A stretch of 19,781 bases of DNA from NCBI GenBank assembly GCA_030591625.1, contig JAUVAR010000012.1:1-19781 (forward strand), given 5' to 3'. Position numbers and translations under genes: made by a program. A model generated the notes under the pieces. It saw only the letters and a list, made by a program, of their open reading frames with translations. It was not told the DNA's origin and did no database searches. Shown one piece after another: positions 7,746 to 14,679 of this stretch (its first letter is position 1; every line of letters starts with the position of its first letter). The DNA comes from Candidatus Zixiibacteriota bacterium (GTDB lineage Bacteria > Zixibacteria > MSB-5A5 > GN15 > FEB-12).

Positions 7746-8966
7746 TTATTTCTGTATTTGGGCTGCCCCTGGATCGGTATCATCCCATGGCGGCAATACC
7801 TTGGTGAGGACATATAGAACCCCCAAAGGCGCAAGCAGCAGAAGGATCGACATAAAGACACCTTCAAGTCCGAAGAGGTCAACTTTATAGACAGTCAATC
7901 CTCGAAGTGATTTCGAGAAGAGCTGTCCACCAATAACTACATTCCATCTGGTACTAAAAATACCAACCTGCACAAGAAGGGCAGCAATAAAATATAGAAT
8001 ACGTTTCATTTCGCTTGGGAACTTGCCAAACCTGGCGACCACAAGAGCTACCATCGGGACTAAGGAACCGAGCAAAATCTGAGAAATAATCAGACTGATA
8101 AACAGGCGACTTGAAATCATCTCGGCAAGAATATGAATTGATTCTTCCGATTCGTAGAGACGATGAATAAAGTCTAAGAATTCAAGTCCAAAATCTATAA
8201 TCATGGCGTAGAGCAGAAGCTCGGCCAACTTATTAAGGCATTTCATATCTATGTGTTTCCACCTGAACATTGAGGTGACCATATAGATAATCAGCATTAG
8301 GGCTATACCAGATACGATTGCCGAGAATATGAAAACGATTGGAATCAGAACCGAACTCCACCAAGGATTCGCTTTAATCGATCCAAAGATGAATCCGACA
8401 TATCCATGCAGTAGAAATGCTGATGGAATTCCAATAATTGTAATCGCCCGTCCAATTTTTTCATCGAACGCCAGCGACTTCTTGCTAATATCAGTAGCAC
8501 CAAGGGTCAGGGCTTTGTAAACATATTTCATAAAGCCTTTTTTCTCGTTGCCCCAGTTGACGATATCTTTACGATAATCAAACCAAATTTCGAGTAAGAG
8601 AACTACTGAAAGGTACCAGGCATAAACAAATCCAAACATAGCCATTGCCGAGGCGACATGTGGGGTCAGGAACATTTCAAGGCAACGTTCCGGATGACCC
8701 AAATGGGCCAATAACGGCAGCGGAGCAATAATCATGAAGGCAAGAGCAGTCAAGAGCGACAGGCGATAAACGGGCTGAAGCGCTTTGACGTTGAATACTC
8801 GCTCAAGTGATGCAAGAATGAATGCTCCGGCTACCAAACCGGTCAGATACGGATAAACAATAATCAGCAGTGACCAGTGCAGTTCGAATTCATTCGGATA
8901 GATGTATCCTGATGGGGCCATTGGATTAGCCAGACTGGTTAGAGCTGCAAGTAAAGTATGTGTCAT
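7746..8966 (-). CDS. NrfD/PsrC-family quinone-interacting membrane subunit
   Basis: This 406-residue integral membrane protein has about nine strongly hydrophobic helices. It resembles NrfD/PsrC/DsrP subunits, which exchange electrons with the menaquinone pool for an attached iron-sulfur subunit. The first helix region (YPYLTGLVAGAFILASLERV) and the LPLLAHLGHPER block are typical. It is the third gene of the operon: its ATG lies 3 bases after the ferredoxin stop, with GGAGGTGAGG inside the end of the ferredoxin gene as ribosome binding site. Length is near that of longer family members (DsrP-like). Because the neighbours are an octahaem cytochrome and a ferredoxin, it probably links the quinone pool to periplasmic haems; direction of flow cannot be told. 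Confidence 0.9.
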   Translation of the reverse strand: MTHTLLAALTSLANPMAPSGYIYPNEFELHWSLLIIVYPYLTGLVAGAFILASLERVFNVKALQPVYRLSLLTALAFMIIAPLPLLAHLGHPERCLEMFLTPHVASAMAMFGFVYAWYLSVVLLLEIWFDYRKDIVNWGNEKKGFMKYVYKALTLGATDISKKSLAFDEKIGRAITIIGIPSAFLLHGYVGFIFGSIKANPWWSSVLIPIVFIFSAIVSGIALMLIIYMVTSMFRWKHIDMKCLNKLAELLLYAMIIDFGLEFLDFIHRLYESEESIHILAEMISSRLFISLIISQILLGSLVPMVALVVARFGKFPSEMKRILYFIAALLVQVGIFSTRWNVVIGGQLFSKSLRGLTVYKVDLFGLEGVFMSILLLLAPLGVLYVLTKVLPPWDDTDPGAAQIQK

Positions 8967-8969
8967 AAT

Positions 8970-9740
8970 TTACCTCACCTCCATATCGGCGCCGGCATAA
9001 TACACCTTAGGTTGTGTATTTAGTCCTGGCTTTAGGACAGTTATATCATTAAAACGCAGGAACCTTCTAAGCGGTGAACTGCGACGTCCCTTCTCACCAA
9101 AGATACGAGCTCCGGTAGGACAAACTTCAACACAGGCAGGCAAGAGGCCTTTCGTTATGCGATGATAACAGAATGTACATTTGTCGGCTGTATGAGTTTC
9201 CGGATGCAAGTAACGAGCACCATAAGGACATGCCTGAATACAATAGCGGCAACCAACACAGTATGATTCATCAACCAGTACGACTCCGTCGCGGCTGGTG
9301 AAGGTAGCACCGACCGGACAAACCTGCACACATGGTGCTTCGGCGCAATGGTTACAAAGCTTAGGCACAAAGAATGATCTTAAAATTTCTGTACCTTCTT
9401 TGAGTTTAGGGAAACCGTCGATACCACCATTTGGACTATCAACGATAGCTTCTCCTTCAGGTGGAATAACGTAGCGTTCCACCCAGGTGCGGAAGTATGA
9501 ATGTTCCCTTGGAACTTTGTTTTCGTTCTTGCAGGCATCGGCACAACGTCCACAGCCGATACAATTATGAATCTCAATACCCATCGCGTAGTCATGGTCT
9601 TCCGGATTATAATCCGAATCCTTAGCGAGAATTAATTCTCCTGCACCAAAGGCGGATACAAAGGCGAGCCAGGTAGGTACTTTGCGCGATACGGTATCTA
9701 TAAATTCTCGTCGATTCATTTGAGGTTTATTGTTTTTCAT
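8970..9740 (-). CDS. Tat-exported ferredoxin subunit with four 4Fe-4S clusters (NrfC/DsrO-like)
   Basis: This is an electron-transfer subunit of the membrane complex. I choose the ATG at 9740: it has GGAGGT at 9747-9752 and overlaps the preceding stop as ATGA. An upstream in-frame start at 9779 would lack this. The 256-residue product has a twin-arginine motif (NRREFID, residues 9-15) followed by a hydrophobic stretch (21-39), so it probably faces the periplasm. Sixteen cysteines fall in four groups: 60/63/66/70, 129/132/137/141, 161/164/167/171 and 188/191/203/207, enough for four 4Fe-4S clusters. The pattern (CxxCxxCxxxC, CxxCxxxxCxxxCP and so on) is that of NrfC/PsrB/DmsB-type subunits. 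The 4-base overlap implies translational coupling to the cytochrome gene. Confidence 0.92.
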   Translation of the reverse strand: MKNNKPQMNRREFIDTVSRKVPTWLAFVSAFGAGELILAKDSDYNPEDHDYAMGIEIHNCIGCGRCADACKNENKVPREHSYFRTWVERYVIPPEGEAIVDSPNGGIDGFPKLKEGTEILRSFFVPKLCNHCAEAPCVQVCPVGATFTSRDGVVLVDESYCVGCRYCIQACPYGARYLHPETHTADKCTFCYHRITKGLLPACVEVCPTGARIFGEKGRRSSPLRRFLRFNDITVLKPGLNTQPKVYYAGADMEVR

Positions 9741-10477
9741 CGTACTACCTCCGGTTGATGCGGATAATGGCAATCCCAACAGAGATAGCGCGCGTTGTGA
9801 GTTTCAACATCAACCCGCGGAATTCCTCGTGATGATTCGGCGCCTTTATCATGACAAGAGCCACAAACATCCTTGCTCTCGGGCTTATCTGCCCGAACAG
9901 ATGCAGGGTTGGTGCGATGCCCTTCAGCTACTGTATGACACTGCGAACATTCCAACAAAGCGTGATGTGAAACCATCTTCTGTGATGATATTTTCCTGTG
10001 ACAGGCGCTACATTCGGTAGGTGCATGATCAAGGACTGGTGCGTGGGGGTTATGACATACCATACATGGTTTGCCTGTGTTGTGCAGTTCGGGAAGAATC
10101 TGCGGGAAACCGGAAGGTCGGGATGGGTTGTAACCGTGACAGAGCACGCAGTCGGATCGTCCATGCGGTATATCCGGAGTCACCTCGTCTGGTGCCTCCG
10201 TATGAGCTGCCGCTGGACCGTGACAAACTTCGCACGAAACGCCTGAATGGTTGGATTCCATTTTTTCGTCATAAATGTCATCATGACAATCATAACAAAC
10301 CTGGTATCCAGCATACGCGATTTCCTGAGAAGCAACTTCACCTACTGCATCTGCCCGGTAATGACCATATTCCCCAAATGTCTCCGGTACCAAATACATC
10401 CTTCCAACAACAAATGCCGTAACTGCTATGGCAAAAATAATTGTTAAAGGGACTAATTGATGTAAGGGCCTGAACAT
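9737..10477 (-). CDS. Membrane-anchored octahaem cytochrome c
   Basis: This is the first gene of the operon. The ATG at 10477 gives 246 residues with an uncleaved-looking anchor (about residues 8-26) and a periplasmic part. It contains eight CxxCH haem sites: CYDCH, CEVCH, CVLCH, CMVCH, CSACH, CSQCH, CGSCH and CWDCH. Extra histidines (SNHSG, SHHA, HNPHAP, EGHR) can serve as distal ligands. A GTG at 10489 would add four residues but has no ribosome binding site; the ATG has only a weak one. The sequence is too short and haem-dense for hydroxylamine oxidoreductase-type octahaem enzymes and looks like an electron-carrier cytochrome (c3/NapC-like class). It probably passes electrons between the NrfD/ferredoxin pair and periplasmic partners. 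Confidence 0.9.
   Translation of the reverse strand: MFRPLHQLVPLTIIFAIAVTAFVVGRMYLVPETFGEYGHYRADAVGEVASQEIAYAGYQVCYDCHDDIYDEKMESNHSGVSCEVCHGPAAAHTEAPDEVTPDIPHGRSDCVLCHGYNPSRPSGFPQILPELHNTGKPCMVCHNPHAPVLDHAPTECSACHRKISSQKMVSHHALLECSQCHTVAEGHRTNPASVRADKPESKDVCGSCHDKGAESSRGIPRVDVETHNARYLCWDCHYPHQPEVVR
9747..9752 (-). promoter_or_regulatory. Ribosome binding site deciding the ferredoxin start
   Basis: GGAGGT on the minus strand, 6 bases before the ATG at 9740, lies inside the end of the cytochrome gene. It supports the start used here and coupling through the ATGA overlap. Confidence 0.8.
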
Positions 10478-10489
10478 TGTTTGCTTCAC

Positions 10490-10869
10490 TCGTAAGTTTC
10501 AAGTCTTATTTTTTTATTGGATGTAAACAAAACTAATATTGTCGATTGAGTCAACCGTAAACTCACCAGTATGGTTAATTATATCAGATTAGCAATTATC
10601 CCAAAGATGTTGAACGATAAACGGTTCGCGATAATATAGGATAACTGTTTATAAAAGAATGGTTGGTTCTCTCTAAGGAGAATACTGTACGAATTTCGTC
10701 GCATTTGATACATGACGAAGTTGTAAAGATTTATCCATTTGACATATAACAATTACTTAACACTTGCACAGGCTCTCTCATCTTTTGTAATCGCTTGATT
10801 AAGGTTATAGACTTAATTAGTTTGTCTTTTAATCTAATGAATATACAAAACAAAAATTGACCTATATCC
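10490..10869. other. Gene-free AT-rich divergent spacer
   Basis: About 390 bases separate the cytochrome operon (minus) from the M14 pair (plus). No open frame of coding character is visible on either strand. It probably carries both promoters. A weak plus-strand candidate is TTGTAA (10721-10726), an 18-base spacer and TATAAC (10745-10750). Short dyads are present, such as TTCGTC (10695-10700) with GACGAA (10714-10719), and TTGAGTCAA (10546-10554). None is strong enough to name a regulator. Confidence 0.45.
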
Positions 10870-10877
10870 AGGAGGTG
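10870..10877 (+). promoter_or_regulatory. Ribosome binding site deciding the pseudo-M14 start
   Basis: AGGAGGTG, 3 bases before the ATG at 10881, gives a protein beginning directly with a signal peptide. A TTG further upstream at 10857 is in frame but unsupported. Confidence 0.8.
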
Positions 10878-10880
10878 CAA

Positions 10881-12881
10881 ATGACGCAGAGACCGACACT
10901 ATTCCTCTGTGCTACACTGCTTGCCTGTGCATTGCTTATGGGCAGTGCAATTCATGCAGGCGGGTATAAGAACCCCGAAGCTATAAGTAAGGCTGTAAAA
11001 AATATTGCTTCATCTAATGGTACAGTAGCCAAATTGCATGACCTTGGCAAAACTGCCGGTGGACGTGACTTGTTAATGCTTGAGCTTGGCGCAAAAAATA
11101 ATTCGGGTCCGGCGATTCTTCTTGTCGCTAACATGGAAGGCAACAGTCCAACCGGTTCTGAAGCTGCGTTGAAACTGGCTGAGCTTCTCACGAGTGAATG
11201 GAAAGATGATTTGTCATCCAACCGTTGGTATATAATGCCACTCGGAAATCCTGATGGTTACGCACGCTTTTTTGATTCACCATTGTATGAAAGTTTTGTC
11301 AATGACCGCTCGGTTAATGCCGACAAAGATGATGCTTTTGATGAGGATGGTCCCGACGATCTCAACGGGGATGGATACATAACAATGATGCGTCAGCTAC
11401 ACCCCGAAGGACGCTGGCTCAAAGTTGAAGATAATCCGGTTCTCATGCGTCGCGCCAAGCGAGACGAAGGAGAAAAGGGTGAATACCGTTTGATGGTTGA
11501 AGGACTCGACAACGACGGTGATGGGTCATTCAATGAAGATGGCTCGGGTGGAGTGAACCCGGGCTGGAATTTCCCGCATCGTTTCCGTCATTACAGATCG
11601 ACTAATGGTTTATGGGCAGCCAGTGAATTAGAATCAAGAGCAGTGCTTACTTTCGCTTACGATCATCCTGAAATAGCAATGTTCATTGGTTTTGGACGAC
11701 AAAATACATTAGCGGCTGTCTCTACAGGATCAAAACGTGGGGCTGGTAAAGGTTCTTACAAGCTGCCAAGTTGGATGGCTGAAAACACCGGTGCCAACCC
11801 GGACCAGATGTACCCTATCGGGGAAATCGTTCAGATGGCAAGAGATGCATTTGGTAACCCGGGTCTGACAGAAGATAGAGTTCTTCAATGGCTCGGAGCT
11901 GGTGCAAAACTTTCTCCGGATAAGATAGATGTTTCGTATCTCAAAGAGATCACCGAACGATATAAGACATTTATTAAGGATGCTGGTTTTGACAGCGAAC
12001 GTCTTGATGCTCCAAAATTCCGTGGTGGTTCAATTGATGAATGGGCTTACTACCAGTTTGGTGTTCCGGCATTCTCCGTTGATTTCTGGACTGTACCAAT
12101 AATTGAAAAAGAAGAAGAAGAAACCGACAGCACAGAAATCACTCCGGCAAAGATTGAAGAAATGTCGAACGAGGATTTCATCGCTCTTGGTGCAGAGAAG
12201 ATTGACAGTCTGCTTAAGGAGGCGGGCGTTGAAAAATTTACCGCAGAAAAGTTGGTTACTTTATTAAATGAAGAAAAGATGAGCACGAAGCGAATTGCTA
12301 AGATGCTTAAATCAAAAATGAAAGATGATGAAGACTCAGGTGCCGACGAAGACGAACAAACACTTTATGACTACAATGAAAAAGCGTTTGTTCCCTGGAC
12401 TGAGTACGATCATCCGACTTATGGTAAAGTAGAAATTGGCGGACAGGTTCCATACTCTGACCTCGCGCCTGATTATGCAATCGTTGACTCTCTTGTGAGT
12501 GGACAGTTGCCATTTCTTCGTGATCTTGTCAAGCTGTTGCCAAAAGTTGAAATTGGTGAGGTGAAGATTGAGAAGAAAGGTAAAGATATTTGGAAAGTCG
12601 AATGTTGGATTACCAACGTTGGCTTCCTTCCCTATCCAACCTATCAGGGCAAACGATCTCGTCGTCCAATTCCTGCTGTTGTTGAACTTGAACATGGCTC
12701 TGCTACTATTTTAGAGGGTGACAAGATACTTTCTGCTGGTTTGCTTCCGGGCACAGGTGGGAACAAGAAAGTAACCTGGCTGCTTCAGGGCAAAGTTGGA
12801 ACAAGTATAACAATTGATCTGAAAGGCTTCAGTGCCGGTAAAGATAAAAGAACTATCAGCCTCAAAGAAGGGGGTGCATGA
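10881..12881 (+). CDS. Secreted M14-like protein lacking the zinc site (pseudopeptidase)
   Basis: This is a secreted relative of M14 zinc carboxypeptidases, 666 residues, with a signal peptide (1-26, ending SAIHA). The overall M14 pattern is clear when aligned with the next gene: GKTAGGRDLLML, IMPLGNPDGYARFF, then two acidic calcium-like inserts (DEDGPDDLNGDG near 154-165 and DNDGDGSFNEDG near 210-221). The zinc motif HGNE is replaced by EGNS (86-89), the third zinc His by Gly272 (GFGRQN), the substrate-binding Asn-Arg by Gly-Trp (NPGWNF), and the catalytic Glu by Asp401 (AFSVDFW). An acidic, helical insert of about 85 residues follows Asp401. It is probably not a peptidase but a binding partner; ligand unknown. 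Its stop overlaps the next start as ATGA. Confidence 0.85.
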   Translation: MTQRPTLFLCATLLACALLMGSAIHAGGYKNPEAISKAVKNIASSNGTVAKLHDLGKTAGGRDLLMLELGAKNNSGPAILLVANMEGNSPTGSEAALKLAELLTSEWKDDLSSNRWYIMPLGNPDGYARFFDSPLYESFVNDRSVNADKDDAFDEDGPDDLNGDGYITMMRQLHPEGRWLKVEDNPVLMRRAKRDEGEKGEYRLMVEGLDNDGDGSFNEDGSGGVNPGWNFPHRFRHYRSTNGLWAASELESRAVLTFAYDHPEIAMFIGFGRQNTLAAVSTGSKRGAGKGSYKLPSWMAENTGANPDQMYPIGEIVQMARDAFGNPGLTEDRVLQWLGAGAKLSPDKIDVSYLKEITERYKTFIKDAGFDSERLDAPKFRGGSIDEWAYYQFGVPAFSVDFWTVPIIEKEEEETDSTEITPAKIEEMSNEDFIALGAEKIDSLLKEAGVEKFTAEKLVTLLNEEKMSTKRIAKMLKSKMKDDEDSGADEDEQTLYDYNEKAFVPWTEYDHPTYGKVEIGGQVPYSDLAPDYAIVDSLVSGQLPFLRDLVKLLPKVEIGEVKIEKKGKDIWKVECWITNVGFLPYPTYQGKRSRRPIPAVVELEHGSATILEGDKILSAGLLPGTGGNKKVTWLLQGKVGTSITIDLKGFSAGKDKRTISLKEGGA

Positions 12882-14605
12882 TGCGTAAACTCATACTACT
12901 TACAACTGCATCTCTAACAATGCTCGCTATGATTTGCGTGGCGAGTGTCTCGGCTGTAGAAATCTCTTTTGATCGTTACTACAATAACGATGAAGTTACA
13001 GCTCATTTGAAAAGCCTGAATAAAGCATATCCATCACTTACGAAGCTTGAGTCACTTGGGAAGACTGAAGAAGGTCGTGATATCTGGATGCTTATGATTA
13101 ACAATAGCAAAACCGGTTCTGACCTTGATAAGCCGGGTATCTATGTTGACGGCACTATTCATGGCAACGAAATTCAGGCGACTGAAGTTTGCCTCTATAC
13201 TGCATGGTATTTGTTGGACAAGTATGATAAGATTGACAAGGTTCATGAACTTGTTGACAGTCGTGCTTTCTATATTATTCCAACCGTTAATGTTGACTCG
13301 CGTGCGCGTTTCTTTGAAGATGCAAATTCGTACGGCATAGGACGCACGGCTCGTGTTGCCTACGATAGTGATAATGATGGCTTGTTGGACGAAGACGGGC
13401 CGGATGATCTCGATGGTGATGGTGAAATTCTCAGGATGCGAATTCGTGACGAATATGGCGGATGGAAAACCGACCCTGATGATTCTCGTAATATGATTCG
13501 CACCAAACCATGGGAGAAAAGTGAATGGCGACGTCTGGGTGAAGAAGGTTATGACAACGACGGCGATGGTGATATCAATGAAGATGGTGTTGGTTATTTG
13601 GACATGAACCGTAACTATGGTTTTAGCTGGCAACCACCTTATGTTCAAAGTGGTGCAGGTAATTTCCCAATGTCGGCCAAGCCCAACAAAGCGATCTCTG
13701 ATTTTGTCATTAGTAAACCGAATATATGTTTCGATTTTGCATTCCATAATATGGGTGGGTTGATCGTACGTGGACCGGGTTCGAAACTGGCCGGGACTTA
13801 CCCGCGGTCGGATGTCGAAGTTTATGATTTCTTTGGACATGAAGGAGAGAAGATTCTTCCTGGTTATAAGTATATCATAGGCGGTATGGATATGTACACG
13901 ACCCATGGTGACTTCGATGAATTCATGTATTCTAATTTGGGGATTTTTGGATTTGTTGGAGAATTGTTCTTTAGTGAGAAAGTAGAATACTTACCAAAGC
14001 ATGAAGATGTCGAAGATGATGAGGACGCACCAAGTCGTTCGATACAGAAACACAAGTTCGATGATTTTGTATCACAGGGTACGATGTTCCGTGACTGGAA
14101 GAAATTCGATCATCCGCAACTGGGTGAAATTGAAATCGGTGGATGGCGTCCGTTTACTTCACGCATTCCTCCAACGTTTATGATTTTAGAAATGTGTCAT
14201 CGCAACGCATCGCTTGTTTTGTTTGTTGCCGAGCATACTCCTGATATATCGATGAAGCTTCTTGAAGTGGAAGATATCGGCAATGGTCTTAAACGTGTCA
14301 GGATCAGAGTTGAAAACTCAAACGCTCTACCTTCACTTTCGAGGACTGCCATCAAGCGTGATATCTATCGACAGGATATGATAACAATCGAAGGTTCCGG
14401 CCTTGATATTGTATCCGGTGGAATCGTTCGAGACATTCATTATGATCGTGTCAATAACATCGATCATCATCCCGAGAAGATTTTCACGCATATCCCGTCA
14501 TTTGGTAAACGTGATGTGCAATGGATTGTTCGCGGTAGTGGCAAAGCTACTATAAAGTATGATGCGGTTAAGGCAGGTAATAGATCGTTGACGATTAGTT
14601 ACTAA
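12878..14605 (+). CDS. Secreted M14 family zinc carboxypeptidase
   Basis: This 575-residue exported metallopeptidase has a signal peptide (about 1-26, ending SVSA). The zinc ligands are His95 and Glu98 in DGTIHGNE and His290 in FAFHNMGG. The substrate-binding Asn244-Arg245 lies in DMNRNYGFSW and the catalytic Glu362 in GFVGELFF. Two acidic inserts rich in Asp and Gly (DSDNDGLLDEDG near 163-174 and DNDGDGDINEDG near 226-237) resemble calcium-binding loops. After an acidic linker (EDVEDDEDA) a beta-rich C-terminal region begins (FDHPQLGEIEIGGW), shared with the preceding protein. Translation starts at 12878 or at the adjacent ATG at 12881, behind AAGGGGG; the ATGA overlap indicates coupling. 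Expected to remove C-terminal residues from peptides outside the cytosol. Confidence 0.93.
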   Translation: MMRKLILLTTASLTMLAMICVASVSAVEISFDRYYNNDEVTAHLKSLNKAYPSLTKLESLGKTEEGRDIWMLMINNSKTGSDLDKPGIYVDGTIHGNEIQATEVCLYTAWYLLDKYDKIDKVHELVDSRAFYIIPTVNVDSRARFFEDANSYGIGRTARVAYDSDNDGLLDEDGPDDLDGDGEILRMRIRDEYGGWKTDPDDSRNMIRTKPWEKSEWRRLGEEGYDNDGDGDINEDGVGYLDMNRNYGFSWQPPYVQSGAGNFPMSAKPNKAISDFVISKPNICFDFAFHNMGGLIVRGPGSKLAGTYPRSDVEVYDFFGHEGEKILPGYKYIIGGMDMYTTHGDFDEFMYSNLGIFGFVGELFFSEKVEYLPKHEDVEDDEDAPSRSIQKHKFDDFVSQGTMFRDWKKFDHPQLGEIEIGGWRPFTSRIPPTFMILEMCHRNASLVLFVAEHTPDISMKLLEVEDIGNGLKRVRIRVENSNALPSLSRTAIKRDIYRQDMITIEGSGLDIVSGGIVRDIHYDRVNNIDHHPEKIFTHIPSFGKRDVQWIVRGSGKATIKYDAVKAGNRSLTISY

Positions 14606-14625
14606 ACAAAACTGTGATATAACTG

Positions 14626-14657
14626 AAAGAGGATAGTCATTCGACTATCCTCTTTTT
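14626..14657 (+). terminator. Rho-independent terminator after the M14 pair
   Basis: A perfect 13-base stem (14626-14638 with 14643-14655) closes a four-base loop, and the 3' arm ends in a run of T (14653-14657). It lies 20 bases past the M14 stop. The minus-strand M50 gene ends at 14680 and could also read into this hairpin, but on that strand the stem is not followed by a T run. Confidence 0.93.
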
Positions 14658-14679
14658 ATTTTGGGAATATATTTTACAG

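Noticed and set aside
9741..9779. Longer ferredoxin start at 9779
   Set aside because: It would add 13 residues before the twin-arginine signal and ignores the well-placed GGAGGT and ATGA overlap at 9740.
10021..10422. Plus-strand open frame of 133 codons
   Set aside because: It is antisense to the octahaem cytochrome; the eight CxxCH motifs show that the minus strand is the coding strand.
10739..10767. TTGACA as a strong promoter -35 box before the M14 pair
   Set aside because: No acceptable -10 sequence lies 16-19 bases downstream, so the match is probably chance in AT-rich DNA.
12336..12695. Minus-strand open frame of 119 codons
   Set aside because: Antisense to the pseudo-M14 gene, without ribosome binding site or domain features.
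13052..13906. Long open frame (284 codons) on the minus strand
   Set aside because: It lies wholly inside the M14 carboxypeptidase gene, whose protein has a full set of catalytic motifs. The antisense translation has no recognisable domain and is a shadow of regular codon use.
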